Source of the DNA: CAVWXT01 sp963759115
GTDB lineage: Bacteria > Planctomycetota > Planctomycetia > Pirellulales > Thermoguttaceae
DNA length: 64,000 nt
Reading direction: 5' to 3'
NCBI GenBank assembly: GCA_963759115.1
Contig: CAVWXT010000005.1
Location: 1,240,001-1,304,000 of the forward strand
This document shows, in pieces, positions 29,561-42,297 of the stretch. Within the stretch, counting starts at the first letter, position 1. Each line of letters starts with the position of its first letter. The position numbers and the translations under genes were made by a program. The notes beneath the pieces were generated by a model, which did not search any database, was not told the DNA's origin, and saw nothing but the letters and a program-made list of their open reading frames with translations.

Positions 29561-32500
29561 ATGTCAGTGCTGCAACAGCCGAAGACTCGCAACCGTAAGT
29601 CCGCTTGGAACCGCGTGTGGGACCGTCTCCTGGGCGTCGAGCGCCGCCCGGCCCGAGGCCACAAGGCGCGGCGTCTAACGGTCGATCCGTTGGAGGCCCG
29701 CCAACTCCTGTCGGTCTCCCCGGTGAACATCACCGACATGCCCGTCAATCAGGCGATCATCAATTATGCCAACTTGCCGCCTCTGGTAGCGGTTGGCATC
29801 CAACAGAGCGCCACCTCGTGGCAGAACCAGAATCTCCCCATGCTCGCCGGCAAGTCGGTCGCCACCGACAACAACGGCGACTTCGTGACCGTCTGGGCCC
29901 AGAACGATGGCACGAACTTTACCGATCCGACAACCGGCCTCCAGGCAACCGACACCAACATCTATGCCCGCTACTTCACCGACGCGGTGCAACGCGTCGA
30001 TCTCCCGGTCAACGCGCAGGGCAACGTCGATCTCACCAAATTGCCCATCGATGCGGCGACGGGCCAACACTATTTCTCCCTCGACTACAACGGCAACGAG
30101 GTCGACCAGTTGCAGATCACGGAAGGCAACCAGCCGTTCGCCGCGATCAACCCCATCATGTCGGGCTCGGTACAGATCAACTGGGGCGGCGTGCAAGTCG
30201 GTGCCGTGTCGTACAGACTCGTTCAACGATCCGACCTTCTCCGCCACTCTGATCCAGAACGCGTTGCGGGCGACGGGCGTCTCTCAACTGAGCGACGTCA
30301 CGGTGACGGCCGTCGACGCCCAGAACTACCTCATCAACTATGGCAACAATTCCGGCGGCAATGCGATCAGCCAGTTGAGTTTCTCGTGCTACAACTCGGT
30401 CGGGGTTTCCACCCTCCCCGGCGCCTACTTGCCGACGGCCACTCTGACGCCGGAACGGCTGCCCGGCCAAACCATCAACATCTTCGTCTCGGCCGCCAAC
30501 TCGACGGTCACGGCGGCCAATATCCAGTACGCCTTTTCGCTGACGACGCAGCAAGTCTCATCGCCGGGCGTCTTCTTGCCGCCCGTCGCCGACATCACCC
30601 AGACGACCCAGTACGTGCCGTACACGGCGCCGGTCACGTCGCGGGAAGCGATGCCGGGCGTCACCATCACCGCCCGCAGTTCCTCCGAGTTCGACATCAC
30701 CTTCACCGGCGATGGCGGACTGAACCAGCAACCGCTGATGAGCGTCGTCGACCAATCGGGCACGGCAATCAGCGGGGCCTCGGTGAGGATCATCAAGCAG
30801 TCGAGCGACGCCTTCCGCGTGAACGATCCGGAATACGTCAACACGTTGAGCAACCGCCCCGACGTCTACGACCAGACCGTTCCCCAAGTGGCGATGGATG
30901 CCGACGGCGACTTCGTCATCACCTGGCAGGGCGCCGTGCCCGATTCGGTGAACCCGGGCAGCGTCAGCGACATCTTCGCGCGGCGGTTCTCGCCAGAGGG
31001 CTGGATCACGGGCAGCAATCCGTCGTTCGAGGCCGACATGAACCACGACGGCCAGCCCGACACGTACATTCAGAGCGTGATGCCCCTGGGCGACCAGTTC
31101 CAGGTGAACACCTTGACCACGAACGCCCAGACGCTCCCTTCGGTCGGCATGGACGCCAACGGCGATTTCACCATTGCCTGGGAAACCGGCGGGCAGCAAC
31201 TGAGCTTCTTCAACCAGATCGAGGCCCAACGCTACGACCGCAACGGCAATCGCCTCGGCGGCGAGTTCAACGTCGACACGACCAACAACAACAACTCGTA
31301 CGATTACCAACCGTACGTCGGCGTGGGACGCGACGGCGTCACGGTCTTCTCCTGGTCGAGCACCGTCGATCCGAATTACTTCCTGGGCAATGCATTTATC
31401 GGTTCAATTAGCATCGCCGTCTACGGCGCCAATGGGGCGGTGCTCGTGCCGGCCCAGAACATCGGGGGCACCACGGACACGTCGATATGTCTCGACGCCA
31501 ACGATGACTTCTTGGTTTCCTACGCGCATACCGGCATTGCAGACAACGCCGGCAATACCAGCGATAATGCCGTCTTCGCCCAGGAATTCCAGATCTTCGA
31601 CCCCGTCACCCACGCGTTGGCCTTTCAGTCCCTCCATGCGGAGTTCCAGATCAGCACGGCCACTCTCAGCGGCAGCACAACGCTCTACTGGCCCGACGGC
31701 GCTGCGGCGGGACAGTCGGGCATGGATGCCGACGGCGACCTGACCGCCGCCTATTGGAGCCCCCTCGGACCAGACATTTCGGAGTTTACCGGCGGGCTGA
31801 CCAGCCAGGTACAAGACTCGTACAACATTACCACGATCGACCCCAATAACGGCAGCAGCCGCAAAGTCGACGTGGATGGCTATATCAACATGTGGCTGTT
31901 GTACGACCAGCAGGTCCTCGGCTACACGGATGCCCAGCTTGCCCAGGACCGGGCCGAGATGGAAGGGATTTACCCGTACACGCCCGGTTATACGGCCTCC
32001 GGCGCGGTCGAGAACGTCGGTCTGCTGCGCGGGGCGAACTACTCCGTCGACTTCTCCCAATTCAACGCCGGCATCACCCAGATCATCGGCACCAACAGCG
32101 TGGCCAATGCCGATCGCGGCGACCAAACCAACGCCACCTACATGCTGGCCATCCAGGATTTGGCCACTGCGGGCACGATCGCGCTGAGCGTGACCGGACC
32201 GGGTCCCACCGCCAACAACATTACCATTACCCCCGTGTTTCTCACGGTGAACGGCGTAGTCGTCGGCATCAACGCCGCCAAGACGGCCGCGGCGATCGAG
32301 TCGGCCATTCGCGGCGCCGCCTCCTTGGGCACCGACTACCCGCACCCGAGTTCTCCCCCGGTAATATATCAGGGCACGGTCATCGTTCGCCTGGTGCCCC
32401 CTTCGGAGATGACCCAACGCAGCGGCACCGCGTTGGATCCGGAACCCTATTGGGTGTGGAACGGGGCCCCTGAGCCCACGGCGAACGGTCCCAACGGCGT

Positions 32501-35500
32501 CCCCTTCGACGTCTATGAAATCACCTTCATGGGCGAGTCGCACGATTATCCTGTCTCGCTGACGGCGGGGACGGGCAATTGGAATACGATGACACTCGCC
32601 GCGCCCGCGGGCGGCGGAACTGCGCCCCGGCCGCCGTCGGCGAGCCGCTGGTGGAAATCGTAGGCAATTACCTGAGCGCGGTCGATGCGTATCCGTCCAT
32701 GGCCATGACCGATTCGGGCAACTTCGTGATGGTCTGGAATCAGGAGACGTATAGCACCGACACTGCGAATGTCACCGTCAGTCTCCAATACCGCACGTTC
32801 CAGGACAGCACCGACACGGCCGGTCCGACGGCCACCGATCTCCTCCTGCCCACGCCCACCGGCCTGCCGCAGCAGACCGTCGCCCAGACGGTGGACAACG
32901 GCGACACGATCACCACGCCCATCACCACGTTGATCGTCACCTTCGACGAAGACATGATGAACACCGGTCCCACCGGGGTGAACAGCGTGACCAATCCCGC
33001 CAACTGGGCCCTGATGAAGGACGGCTCCCTGGTGACCGGCGGCATCGTCTCGATCAGCTACGGCATGAACGAGGCCAACCGGCTGAACCCCAGCGCCCCG
33101 GCCAACAACAAGTGGGAGGCCGTCATTACGCTCAAGGCCAACGGCAGCAGCCAGACGGCCTCGACGTTCCTGCCGAACGGCCATTATCAACTCGTGGGGA
33201 AGACGTCGCTTCGCGACAAGGCGGGCAACGCCTTGGGCCGCACGGGCTTCAATCCCAACGGCACGATGTTCACCCGCAGCTTCAGCGTGGCCCTGCCCAC
33301 CGGCGGCGAAACCCTGGTCAACTCGACCACGGCGGGCAACCAGTATACGGCCCCGCCCAACTCGCAGGCCACCGCGTCCGACGCCAATGGCGACTACGTC
33401 GTTGCCTGGGCCAGCGATACGGCAGGCGCCGCCGGCATCTACGCCAAGCTCTACACGGCCATCTGGCCGGATGACCGTGCCTCGACCTCTACCGCCCACG
33501 TGCAGAAGGTGTACCAGGACGCCGCGCGTACCCAGGAATGGCCGAACGACGAGATCCAGGTGACGAACAATCCTACCGCGACCAACGCCTCCGTGGCGCG
33601 GGACGCCGTGGGCGATTTCGTGGTCACCTGGTCCGAACAGGATTCCGGCGACTGGAACGTCTGGGCCCGGCGGTACGACGCCACCGGCTTGGCGCAGGGC
33701 GCCGCGTTCATGGTCAACTCGACCACCGCCGACATCCAGCGGTACTCGGTCGTGGCTATGGATGCCAACGGCGACTTCGCGATTACCTGGCAGAGTGAGA
33801 ACCAGGACGGCAGCGGCTACGGCATCTATGCCCAGCGCTATGACGCCACCACCGGCGCGGCCATCGGCGGCACCGACGAGCTCGACATCGTGGATTTCAC
33901 CGGGGTCAAGGCCGGCAGCACCTTTACCTTGAGTTGGAACGGCCAGACGACGGCCACCATCACCTACCCGAGCGCCGCGACGGGGAACATGCCCGGCAGC
34001 ACGACGGTGACGTTCGCGCAAGACGTGCAAAACAAGCTGACGGCAATCGGCGCCCACGTGAAAGTGGCCGCCCTCAGCGGCACGCAGATCGCCATCCAGT
34101 TCACCGGCGTGGACGGCAGCAAGGACCAGACGCCGATCACCGTCACCTCGACGGCGTCGATCACGATCAGCACGCGGCTGCAAGGGGCGCCCGGCGAGTT
34201 CCGCGTCAACGACACCACGGCCGGCGACCAGATGTTCCCGGCCATCGCCATGGACGCCACGGGGGCCTTCGTCATCAGTTGGACGAGCTACGGCCAGGAC
34301 GAGGATGCCCAACACCAGTTCGATTCGAATGTGTACGCCAAGCAGTTCGCCTCGAACGACGTGATCCGCGCCACCAATACGAACATTGAGATGCTTTCGG
34401 ACAGCACGTCGAAATCGCTTCCCGGCGCCCAACCGGTGACTTTGTCGGTAACGACGGATAACCCGGCCAACCACGTGGTGGTTACCGGCAATCCGGGTTT
34501 GAGCGGCGTGGTGGAGCTCGTGGTGGGCCGCACCGACCTGCCGGCAGGGACGTTCGCCATCGGCAGCGGTTCCGTGCTGTTGGACGATCGCCACATCCTG
34601 ACGGCCGCCCACGTGGTGTGCGACGACCTGGGCAACATGGTCGCCACGAGCATCGACGTCTATTTCAACCTGGTCGACGCGCAGGGCAACCAGGTAGTCC
34701 TTCCCGCGCTGGTGACGAACGTGGCGGTCAATCCGCTGTACAAGGGCGTGCCGTGGGTCAGCGGCGGCGACCTGGCCATTCTCACTCTCGCCGCGCCGGC
34801 GCCTGCCGGCGTCCAGGGCTACGACATCTACCGCCAGCCGAACGCAGTGGGCCAGGTGTTCACGATGGTCGGCTATGGCGACAGCGGCGTCGGCACGACC
34901 GGCGACACGATATCCACCGGCAACGTGTTGGCCACCGGGACGATCGACACCAACCACGCCGCGCAGAACAAATGGGAAGGGAACGCCGGCCTGCTGGGCG
35001 ACAATCCCGACGCCCTGATCTATGACTTCGACAGCGGACAAGCGAAGAACGACGTGTTTGGGCAACTGCCTTCGGTCAACGTCCACGATCTGGGACTCGG
35101 CGTGAACGAAGCGATATCGGCGCCGGGCGATTCCGGCGGACCAAACTTCATCAACGGCCAGATTGCCGGCGTGACCAGCTACGGGGAGTCGATCCCCGGT
35201 CCCTGGGACGCCGTGCCCGGCACGAATTCCAGCTTCGGCGACATCGGCGCCGATGTGAACGTCTCGCTCTACGCGAGTTGGATCGACGCCGTAACCTTGG
35301 GCAGCGGGGCGGAAATCCTGGTGGACGCCACCACCGTCGTCAACAACGCTACCACCCCCCCCACCACCACCGTCACCGCCACCCCCGGCACCCAAAAGTG
35401 GTCGTCGGTGGCCATGGACACCAACGGCGACTTCGTCGTGACCTGGACCAGCTACGGCGAGGACGGCGCGAGCAGCGGCCCCGGCGCCGGCGCCAACGGC

Positions 35501-38500
35501 CAAAACGGCGTGTATGCCCGCCGCTTCAACGCCGACGGCACGGCCTTCGTCTATGGCCCGCCGGCTGCCGATGGTACGATCCAGGACCAGGAATTCCTGG
35601 TCAACACGTTCACCCCGAACAATCAGCAGTATTCCAAGGTGGCGATGGATGCGGCCGGCGACTTCACCATCGTTTGGGAAAGCTTCCAGGACCGGCCGGC
35701 GAACGGCACGGGCCCGGACATGCCGAACAGCTATGGCATCTATGGCCAGCGCTACGTGCGGAACAGCCTGGTCGGCACTTCGACCAATTACGGCCCACAC
35801 GGCGAGTTGAACACCGAGTTCCAAGCGAACACGACGCAGGCCGGCGACCAGCGCTACCCCAGCATCGCCATGGACGACAACGGCGACACCGTGGTCGTCT
35901 GGAGCGGCACCGGCATCGACGGCACGAGCAGCATTGGCGACAACCAAGGCGTGTTCCTGCAACGCTACAACCAACTGGCGGATACCGCCGGCCCGCGAGC
36001 GGTCGAAACCTTCAACGTCACCACGGTCAACTCGAAGCCCGTCTTCACGCCGGTCTTTGAGAGCGACGTCTTGACGAGCACCGTAGGCAGCTTCATGGTC
36101 GACTTTACGGAGAACCTGTCGACCGCCAACGGGCCCGATCCCGGACAGACGGGACTGGGCGCCCATAGCGTGACGAATCCGGCCAACTGGATTCTCACGC
36201 AGAATGGCAACATCGTTTCGCAAATTGGCTCGGTGACGTTCGGCCTCGATTCGGCCACCAACCGGTACGAGGCGACGGTTACCTTCGACAGCGACGCGAC
36301 CAAGGCCGGCAACCAACCCCTCACCGATGGCACTTACGTCCTGACGGCCACCGACGCCATCCAGGACCTGTTTGGCAACGCCTTGGACGGCGCCCTTACC
36401 GGGCTGCCGGGGAGCGGCAACTTTAGCCGCACGTTCATCATCAACAGCGGCACCGGCGGTGGTGGTGGCGGCGGTGGTGGTGGCGGCGGCGGTGGCGGTG
36501 GCGGTGGTGGTGGTGGTGGCCCTGTGACGGTTCCGCCTCCCGGTACGCCTCCGGCCGGCAGTATTGACACCCCGGTGAGCAGCCCGCTGATGGGCACGCA
36601 AGACCATCCGGCCGTGGCTGCCGATCCGTTGGGCGATTACGTGGCCGCCTGGATCGACGGCTTCGGAGACGTTTTGGCGCAGCGGTTCGACGCGAACGGC
36701 GTGGCCGTGGGTGGGCAATTCGTGGTCAACCCAACGACTTTCGCCTCCGACGAGCAGCCGGGCGTCGCGATGGATGGCCAGGGCAACTTCATTATCGTGT
36801 GGGCGGGCGCGGGCGTCGCCGACGTCCAAGGGGTCTTCGCCCAGGCGTACGACAACAAGGGGGCGGCAATCGGCGGGGAATTCCTCGTGAATCAGACCAC
36901 CGACAATAACCAAGACATGCCGTCCGTGGCGATGGATAGTGCGGGCAATTGGGTGGCCACTTGGACCAGTGCGAGCCAGGTTAATGGGCAGAGCGGCATC
37001 TTCGCCCGGCACGGCAATCTCCAGGGCGCCACAGGCAATGAGTTCCTGGTCAACTCGAACTTGACCAGCCGTAAGGACCTCAGCGACGTCGCCATGGATC
37101 CCAACGGCGACTTCACCGTGGTCTGGCAGAGCTTTGGCCAGGACGGCAGCGACTGGGGCGTGTATGGCAAGAAGTTCTTTGCCAACGGCACCGTCAGCGG
37201 GGAGTTCCGCGTCAACCAGTTCACGAACGATAAGCAGATCGACCCGAAGGTGGCCATGGATACCAATGGCGACTTCGTGGTCACCTGGGCGAGCTTCGGC
37301 CAGGACGGTAGCGGCTACGGCGTCTACGCCCGCCGCTTCAATGCGGCCGGCGCCGCGCTGGATTCCGCCGACGTCCGTATCAACCAAACCACGCTCAACT
37401 GGCAATACCAGCCCGACGTGGGCATGGACAGCAAGGGCGACTACGTGATCACCTGGTCGAGCTTCGGCCAGGACAGCGTGAGCGGCGTGTCGAGCAAAGA
37501 CTACGGCATCTTCGCCCGGGTCTTCAATGCCGATGGCTCCGACTATCACCTCCCCGGCAGTTCCCAGGCGCTCGGCGAGTTCCGCATCAACGCCACGATG
37601 CTCGGCGATCAGATCACTCCGGCCATCGCCCTCGATGGGGCCGGCGAATATGCGATCTTCTGGGTCGGTCCCGCCAACGGCACCACCGGAATCTACGACA
37701 GCTTCGCGAATCCTTGGCCGGCCCCGCCGACCGGCACCGGCACGACCACGATCACGTTGGTCGACAGCACCTATGCCGGCGACTTCAACGGCGACGGCAC
37801 CTCGGACGTGTTGTGGTTCAACCAGCAAACCGGATTGGTGGGCTTCTGGACCATTAAGAACGGCGCCTATGCGGGTTGGACGACCCTCGGCACGGTCGAT
37901 CCGTCGTGGAAATTGGCCGGCGTCGGCGACTTCAACGCCGACGGCACCTTGGACGTGCTGTGGTTCAACCAGCAAACGGGATTGACGGGCACGTGGATCA
38001 TCAAGAAAGGCGCGTACGCCGGTTGGGCGACCCTCGGCACGGCCGATCCCACGGTGTGGAAGGTGGCCGGCGTCGGCGACTTCAACGGCGACAAGACCTC
38101 CGACGTGCTGTGGCAGAACCAGTCCACCGGAGTGGTCGGCGACTGGATCATCAAGGGTAATGCGTACAAGGGTTGGACGGGCCTCGGTACGGCCGATCCC
38201 ACCACATGGAAGCTGGCCGGCGTCGGCGACTTCAACGGCGACAAGACCTCCGACGTGCTGTGGCAGAACCAGTCCACCGGAACCGTAGTCGATTGGCTCG
38301 TTAAGAACGGCGCGACCACGGCCTATGGGACCCTCGGCTCGGCCGATCCCGTGGCGTGGAAGGTGGCCGGCGTCGGCGACTTCAACGGCGACGGAACCTC
38401 GGATGTGTTGTGGCAGAACCAGTCCACCGGATTGACGGGCGACTGGCTCATCAAGAAGAACGCGTACAGTTCCTGGGCAACCGTCGGCACGTACGATCCC

Positions 38501-39199
38501 ACGGTGTGGAAGGTGCCCGCCGTCGGAGACTTCGACCACAACGGCACCGCGGACGTATTGTGGCAGAACGAATCCACCGGAGCGGTGAGCACGTCGTTGG
38601 TCAAGAATGGCGCGACCACGCGCTATGCGTCCCTCGGCTCGGCCGATCCGGTGGCGTGGCACGTGGGCGGGGCCACGTATACGGTCGAGACGGTTGCCTA
38701 CTTGCAGGCGGCCAGCGTCGTGGCGGCCCCGGACTCCAGCGTCGCCTCGCTAACGCAAAGCGAGTTGCAGCCGATTGTCGCCGAGGCGATTGCCCGCTGG
38801 GCCAGCGCCGGCCTGGACGCCGCCACCCTCAACAAGCTGTCGCACGTGCAGTTCGTCATTGGCGATCTGGCGGGCGCGGAACTGGGCGAGGCGGTAGTCT
38901 CTGCGGATCGCGTGTACATCGATACCAATGCCGCGGGGAATGGCTGGTTTGTCGATCCCACTCCGGCCACGGATGAGGAGTTTGTGGCCAGCGGAAATAG
39001 CCAGCAACTGCTGGCCATCGATCCGCGGGCCGTCGATCGGATCGACCTGCTGACTGTGGTGGAACACGAGCTCGGGCACATCGCCGGGCTCGACGATCTC
39101 AACGCCTTGGCAGACAACCTGATGAGCGGCGTGCTGGCCAACGGCATCCGCCGCGATCCGTATCAGGATAGTGTGGACTTGATTCTCGCGTCCCGATAA
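29561..39199 (+). CDS. Giant surface protein with trypsin-like protease, Ig-like, FG-GAP-like and HExGH zinc-protease segments
   Basis: About 3,210 residues after correcting +1 insertions near 30215 and 32632. The N-terminus has the planctomycete signature DPLEARQLLSVSP after a basic stretch. A recurrent MDxxGDFVVTWxS...GVYARRFNxxG unit (~45-60 residues) appears many times. Ig-like modules (FDEDMMNTGPTGVNSVTNPA and a second near 36090-36440) follow. A chymotrypsin-fold protease lies at about 34490-35270: ILTAAHVV (His), GGDLAIL (Asp), SAPGDSGGPNF (Ser). A run of 22 Gly (36456-36521) leads to PPPGTPP. Six FG-GAP-like repeats (DFNGDGTSDVLWF...) cover 37780-38690. The C-terminus has VVEHELGHIAGLDDL, a metzincin-type zinc site (HELGH at 39064-39078). 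Probably cell-surface. The ATG at 29561 follows GAGAGAGGG. Confidence 0.85.
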
Positions 39200-39622
39200 C
39201 CGTCTGATCGGGCTTGGGCGCGAGAGTTGGCCCCGGCCAACGCCACGGATGGGTTCCCGGCTGTCGCAGCCGTTTAGCCCATAATGCCAAATGCCAATAA
39301 AAAAGGCCTCCGCAGGTGGGGCAGGAACCTGCAGAAGCCCATCTGTCAGGGCTTTCGCCCTGCAAGATTGTTTGCTAGTATACCTGTTCCTTCGACGATT
39401 GCCAGTCGGCTTCCTTAAAGATTGTTGTTTCGGCGGACCAGGACGAGCTTGGAGATGTGACTCGCCACATTTACAGCCGGGCGTCGATGTGGTGAACAAC
39501 AATCGGCTTTGCGCAGCAGCGCAGTTTCCGCCCCTCCTGTCTCCCGTTTGCAGCAAGCTGCCCACCGGCTATACTTTGTTCTCCGCTGGCAAAAGGATCA
39601 TCGTACTACGGAGGGGGCACGG
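39200..39622. other. Intergenic, small hairpins only
   Basis: 423 bp without a recognised gene. CAGGGCTTTCGCCCTG at 39348-39363 is a perfect short hairpin and GCAGG...CCTGC precedes it; a terminator for the giant gene is possible, but the T-run is weak. Confidence 0.5.
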
Positions 39623-40459
39623 ATGGCGGAACTGGCGATGAACGAAACGACCACGTTCCGGTGGTCGTTCGAAGAGGACGTAATACGCTATGCAGCGGCT
39701 GGCATCTCCGCGATCAGCGTCTGGCGGCAGAAACTCTCCGACTGCGGCCAGTCGAAGGCCGTCGAACTGCTGCGCCAGAGCGGGCTGAAAGTCGCCCATC
39801 TATTTTGGGCCGGCGGTTTCACTGGCAGTGATGGCCGCAGCTACCGCGAGAGCGTGGAGGACGCCGCCGAGGCCGTGCGAACGGCGGCCGAACTGAAATG
39901 CCACACGCTGGTGGTATTCAGTGGACCCAGGGCAGGGCACACCTATAACCACGCCCGGCGACTGATTCACGACGCCCTGGCAGAGCTGGCCCCCCAGGCC
40001 GAGTCACTGGGGGTGACGTTGGCCATCGAGCCGATGCATCCCGGCTGCGCCGCCGAATGGACCTTTCTGACCAGTCTTGACGATACGCTTCGGCTGCTGG
40101 AGGAAGTGGCGCACCCGCAGGTCAAAATGGTGCTCGACACGTACCATCTCGGTTTGGAGGGCCGGCTGGCGGAACGCGTCGCGGCGATCGTGCCGCACGT
40201 GGCGTTGGTGCAGCTTGGCGATGCCCGGCGTCCGCCCGATGGCGAGCAGAACCGGTGCCGCCTCGGCGAGGGCATTGTGCCGTTGGCCGAGATCGTCGCC
40301 GCCTTGAAGGCCGGCGGTTACGATGGTTACTACGACATGGAACTGCTCGGCGAGGAGTTCGAAACGGCCGACTACCCGTCGCTCCTCCAGCACGCCAAGG
40401 AAGCGTTCGGAAGCCTGGTGGAGAGGGGAGTGAAGAGAGGGGATAAGGGAGCCGAGTAG
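39623..40459 (+). CDS. Sugar phosphate isomerase/epimerase (xylose isomerase-like TIM barrel)
   Basis: 278 residues from ATG 39623, behind GGAGGGGG. AP-endonuclease-2-like barrel features: IRYAAAGISAISVWRQKL, LKVAHLFWAGGFTGSDGRSY, LAIEPMHPGCAAEWTF with a metal-binding Glu, MVLDTYHLGLEG (Asp, His), LVQLGDARRPPDGEQNRCRL and YYDMELLGEEF (Glu). These are the divalent-metal ligands of the IolE/IolI/sugar isomerase family. Substrate unknown. Confidence 0.85.
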   Translation: MAELAMNETTTFRWSFEEDVIRYAAAGISAISVWRQKLSDCGQSKAVELLRQSGLKVAHLFWAGGFTGSDGRSYRESVEDAAEAVRTAAELKCHTLVVFSGPRAGHTYNHARRLIHDALAELAPQAESLGVTLAIEPMHPGCAAEWTFLTSLDDTLRLLEEVAHPQVKMVLDTYHLGLEGRLAERVAAIVPHVALVQLGDARRPPDGEQNRCRLGEGIVPLAEIVAALKAGGYDGYYDMELLGEEFETADYPSLLQHAKEAFGSLVERGVKRGDKGAE

Positions 40460-40529
40460 GTGGCCGGCGTTGGAGCGACAGTCGCAATGTCGCCTTCCGG
40501 AGGGCGATAAGTGTGACTGCCGCTATCGG

Positions 40530-40622
40530 TCCGTTGAAAAAGGGGACTGGCTCCGAACGGACAAGCGAAAACCCCGCGAGAAACAATGGTCGTGAGGTGC
40601 CTGTCCCCTTTTTCAACGGACT
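40530..40622. repeat. Palindromic element P7
   Basis: GTCCGTTGAAAAAGGGGAC on the left and GTCCCCTTTTTCAACGGAC on the right, about 20-bp arms around a ~55-bp interior that also holds GAGGTGCCTGTCCCC, a piece of the P3 arm. Ends 4 bp before arfB. Confidence 0.85.
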
Positions 40623-40625
40623 GCT

Positions 40626-41108
40626 ATGCTCTTCATCACCTCGCATCTTCAGATTCCGCTGAGGGAGTTCGAGTTCACGTTCGCCCGTAGCGGGGGCCCG
40701 GGGGGGCAGAACGTCAACAAGGTGAACAGCAAGGCGCTACTCCGCTGGCCGGTGGTCGCCAGCGCGGCCTTGCCCGAGGCGGTGCGCCGGCGGCTGTTGG
40801 CGAAGTACGGTCGCCGGATCACGTCGGAGGGCGACTTGTTGCTGGTGAGCCAGCGGTTTCGCGACGCCGGCCGCAATGCGGCCGACTGCCTGGAAAAGCT
40901 CCGCCAGATGCTCTTTGAGGCAGCCGCACCGGCCCCTTCGCGCAAACCTACGCGCCCCACGCGGGCGTCCGTGCGGCGCCGCATCGAAGGCAAACGCCAC
41001 CGGTCGCAGAAGAAGCAGCAACGTCGTGCGGCCGGCTCGGAGGGTTCGCGATGCATTCGCTCCGCGTTCAGAACCGGGCATGGTTCATACCTGGGTGGCA
41101 CGCCCTGA
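40626..41108 (+). CDS. arfB: ArfB-type peptidyl-tRNA hydrolase (release-factor-like)
   Basis: 160 residues. EFTFARSGGPGGQNVNKVNS holds the GGQ motif that hydrolyses peptidyl-tRNA; the RF-1-like fold follows (LRWPVVASAALPEAVRRRLL, ITSEGDLLLVSQRFRDAGRN). A basic tail (RRRIEGKRHRSQKKQQRR) matches the mRNA-channel-binding tail of ArfB, which rescues stalled ribosomes. The last ~20 residues and the TGA (41106-41108) derive from palindromic element P8. Confidence 0.88.
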   Translation: MLFITSHLQIPLREFEFTFARSGGPGGQNVNKVNSKALLRWPVVASAALPEAVRRRLLAKYGRRITSEGDLLLVSQRFRDAGRNAADCLEKLRQMLFEAAAPAPSRKPTRPTRASVRRRIEGKRHRSQKKQQRRAAGSEGSRCIRSAFRTGHGSYLGGTP

Positions 41109-41200
41109 GGAACGAAGGGCGTGGTAGGCGGGTCGCCACGCCCTTCGTTCCTCAGGGCGTGCCACCCAAATGCGTTCGGAAATGAACCGTGCCCAGAACC
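41064..41200. repeat. Palindromic MITE-like element P8 (also at 48603)
   Basis: Perfect 32-bp inner arms at 41093-41124 and 41136-41167 (core GGGTGGCACGCCCTGAGGAA) with an 11-bp loop, plus imperfect outer arms (GGGCATGGTTCAT against ATGAACCGTGCCC). The flank AAATGCGTTCGGAAATGAAC is shared exactly with P9. Confidence 0.92.
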
Positions 41201-41260
41201 GCAGCGTTTAGCGGCCGACGGGACGTCAGCCCGTGCTCGGCCGCGAGCCGGCGGCCACCG

Positions 41261-42297
41261 TCAGGCGGCTCGGCTATGCGCGGTCGGCGATTCCGCGCCG
41301 GGCGCCTCGTCCCGTCGTTCCCTGCCGATGTGGGCGTCGAGATTGACGGTGCGGTCGACGAGGTACAGCGGCCGGGCGCGGACCTGATCGTAGATGCGGA
41401 TAACGTACTCGCCCAGGGTGCAGATTCCCAATGAGTTGAGCGCGCCGAAGAAGCTGCCCAACAGGATGTGCGAGGTCCAGCCCGGAATGGCAAGGTCGGT
41501 GAATAGTTTGCAGTAGAGGGCAAAGCCGCTGGCCAGCACGAAGAGCGTCGTCGCCGCCACGCTGAGGAGTTGGAAGAACAGCAGCGGGAAGGCGGAGAAC
41601 GAGAAAATGGCCGTTTTCGCCAAACGACAGAGCCCCAAGAAGGACACCCGCGGCCGGTCGTCGTAGGCGCGCTGCGTTCCACCTCGATTCCCTTCTGGGC
41701 GAATCCCACCCAGCACCGCAGCCCCGGAAAGTACCGGTCGCGTTCGCCCATCGCCGCGATCTGCTCGGCCACGCGGCGATCGATCAGGCCGAAGTTGCCG
41801 GCGTCGGCGGGAATCCCGATCGGCGTAATCCGCGAAAGCAAGCGGTGAAACGCCGCGAACAGGAGCCGCTTCAGCGGGTTTTCCTTCCGCTGGGTGTGAA
41901 TCGCGTAGACCACGTCGTGGCCCTCCTGCCACGCCGCGATGAACGCGCCGATGGCTTCCGGCGTGTCCTGCATGTCGGAATCCATGAGCACGACCGCGTC
42001 GCCGCGAGCGTGAGCCAGTCCCGCCTGGAGCGCGGCCTGATGGCCGAAGTTCCGCGACAGATGGACCACGCGCACGCGGAGGTTGTCGCAAGCCAATTGG
42101 TCGAGGATGGCGGCGCTCTGGTCGCGCGAGCCATCGTTGACGAAAATGACTTCCCACGGTGCGCCGCAGGCCGTCAGCGACTCCCTCAGGCGTTGCAGCA
42201 ACGTGGCGAGCACCCGCGCTTCATTGAACACGGGCAGAACGATGCTGACCAACACGTCCGACAACGGGCGGCATCGCGGCGAAAGGCGGCCATTCAT
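41261..42297 (-). CDS. Family 2 glycosyltransferase, polyprenyl-phosphate type, one frameshift
   Basis: About 345 residues. VSIVLPVFNEARVLATLLQR, VIFVNDGSRDQSAAIL, HLSRNFGHQAALQAGLAHAR, VVLMDSDMQDTPEAI (DxD), and C-terminal TM helices (FSFSAFPLLFFQLLSVAATT, ILLGSFFGALNSLGICTLGE). This matches GtrB/ArnC-like enzymes that load a sugar onto undecaprenyl phosphate at the inner membrane. The frame shifts near 41665 (GIEVERSA then YDDRPRVSFLG). The ATG overlaps the stop of the YfhO-like gene (ATGA), so the two are coupled. Confidence 0.85.

Noticed and set aside
32546..38662. 2,038-codon open frame on the minus strand
   Set aside because: It is antisense to the giant surface protein and results from the repetitive GC-rich codon pattern (GGCGAC units). 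It lacks a coherent domain structure.
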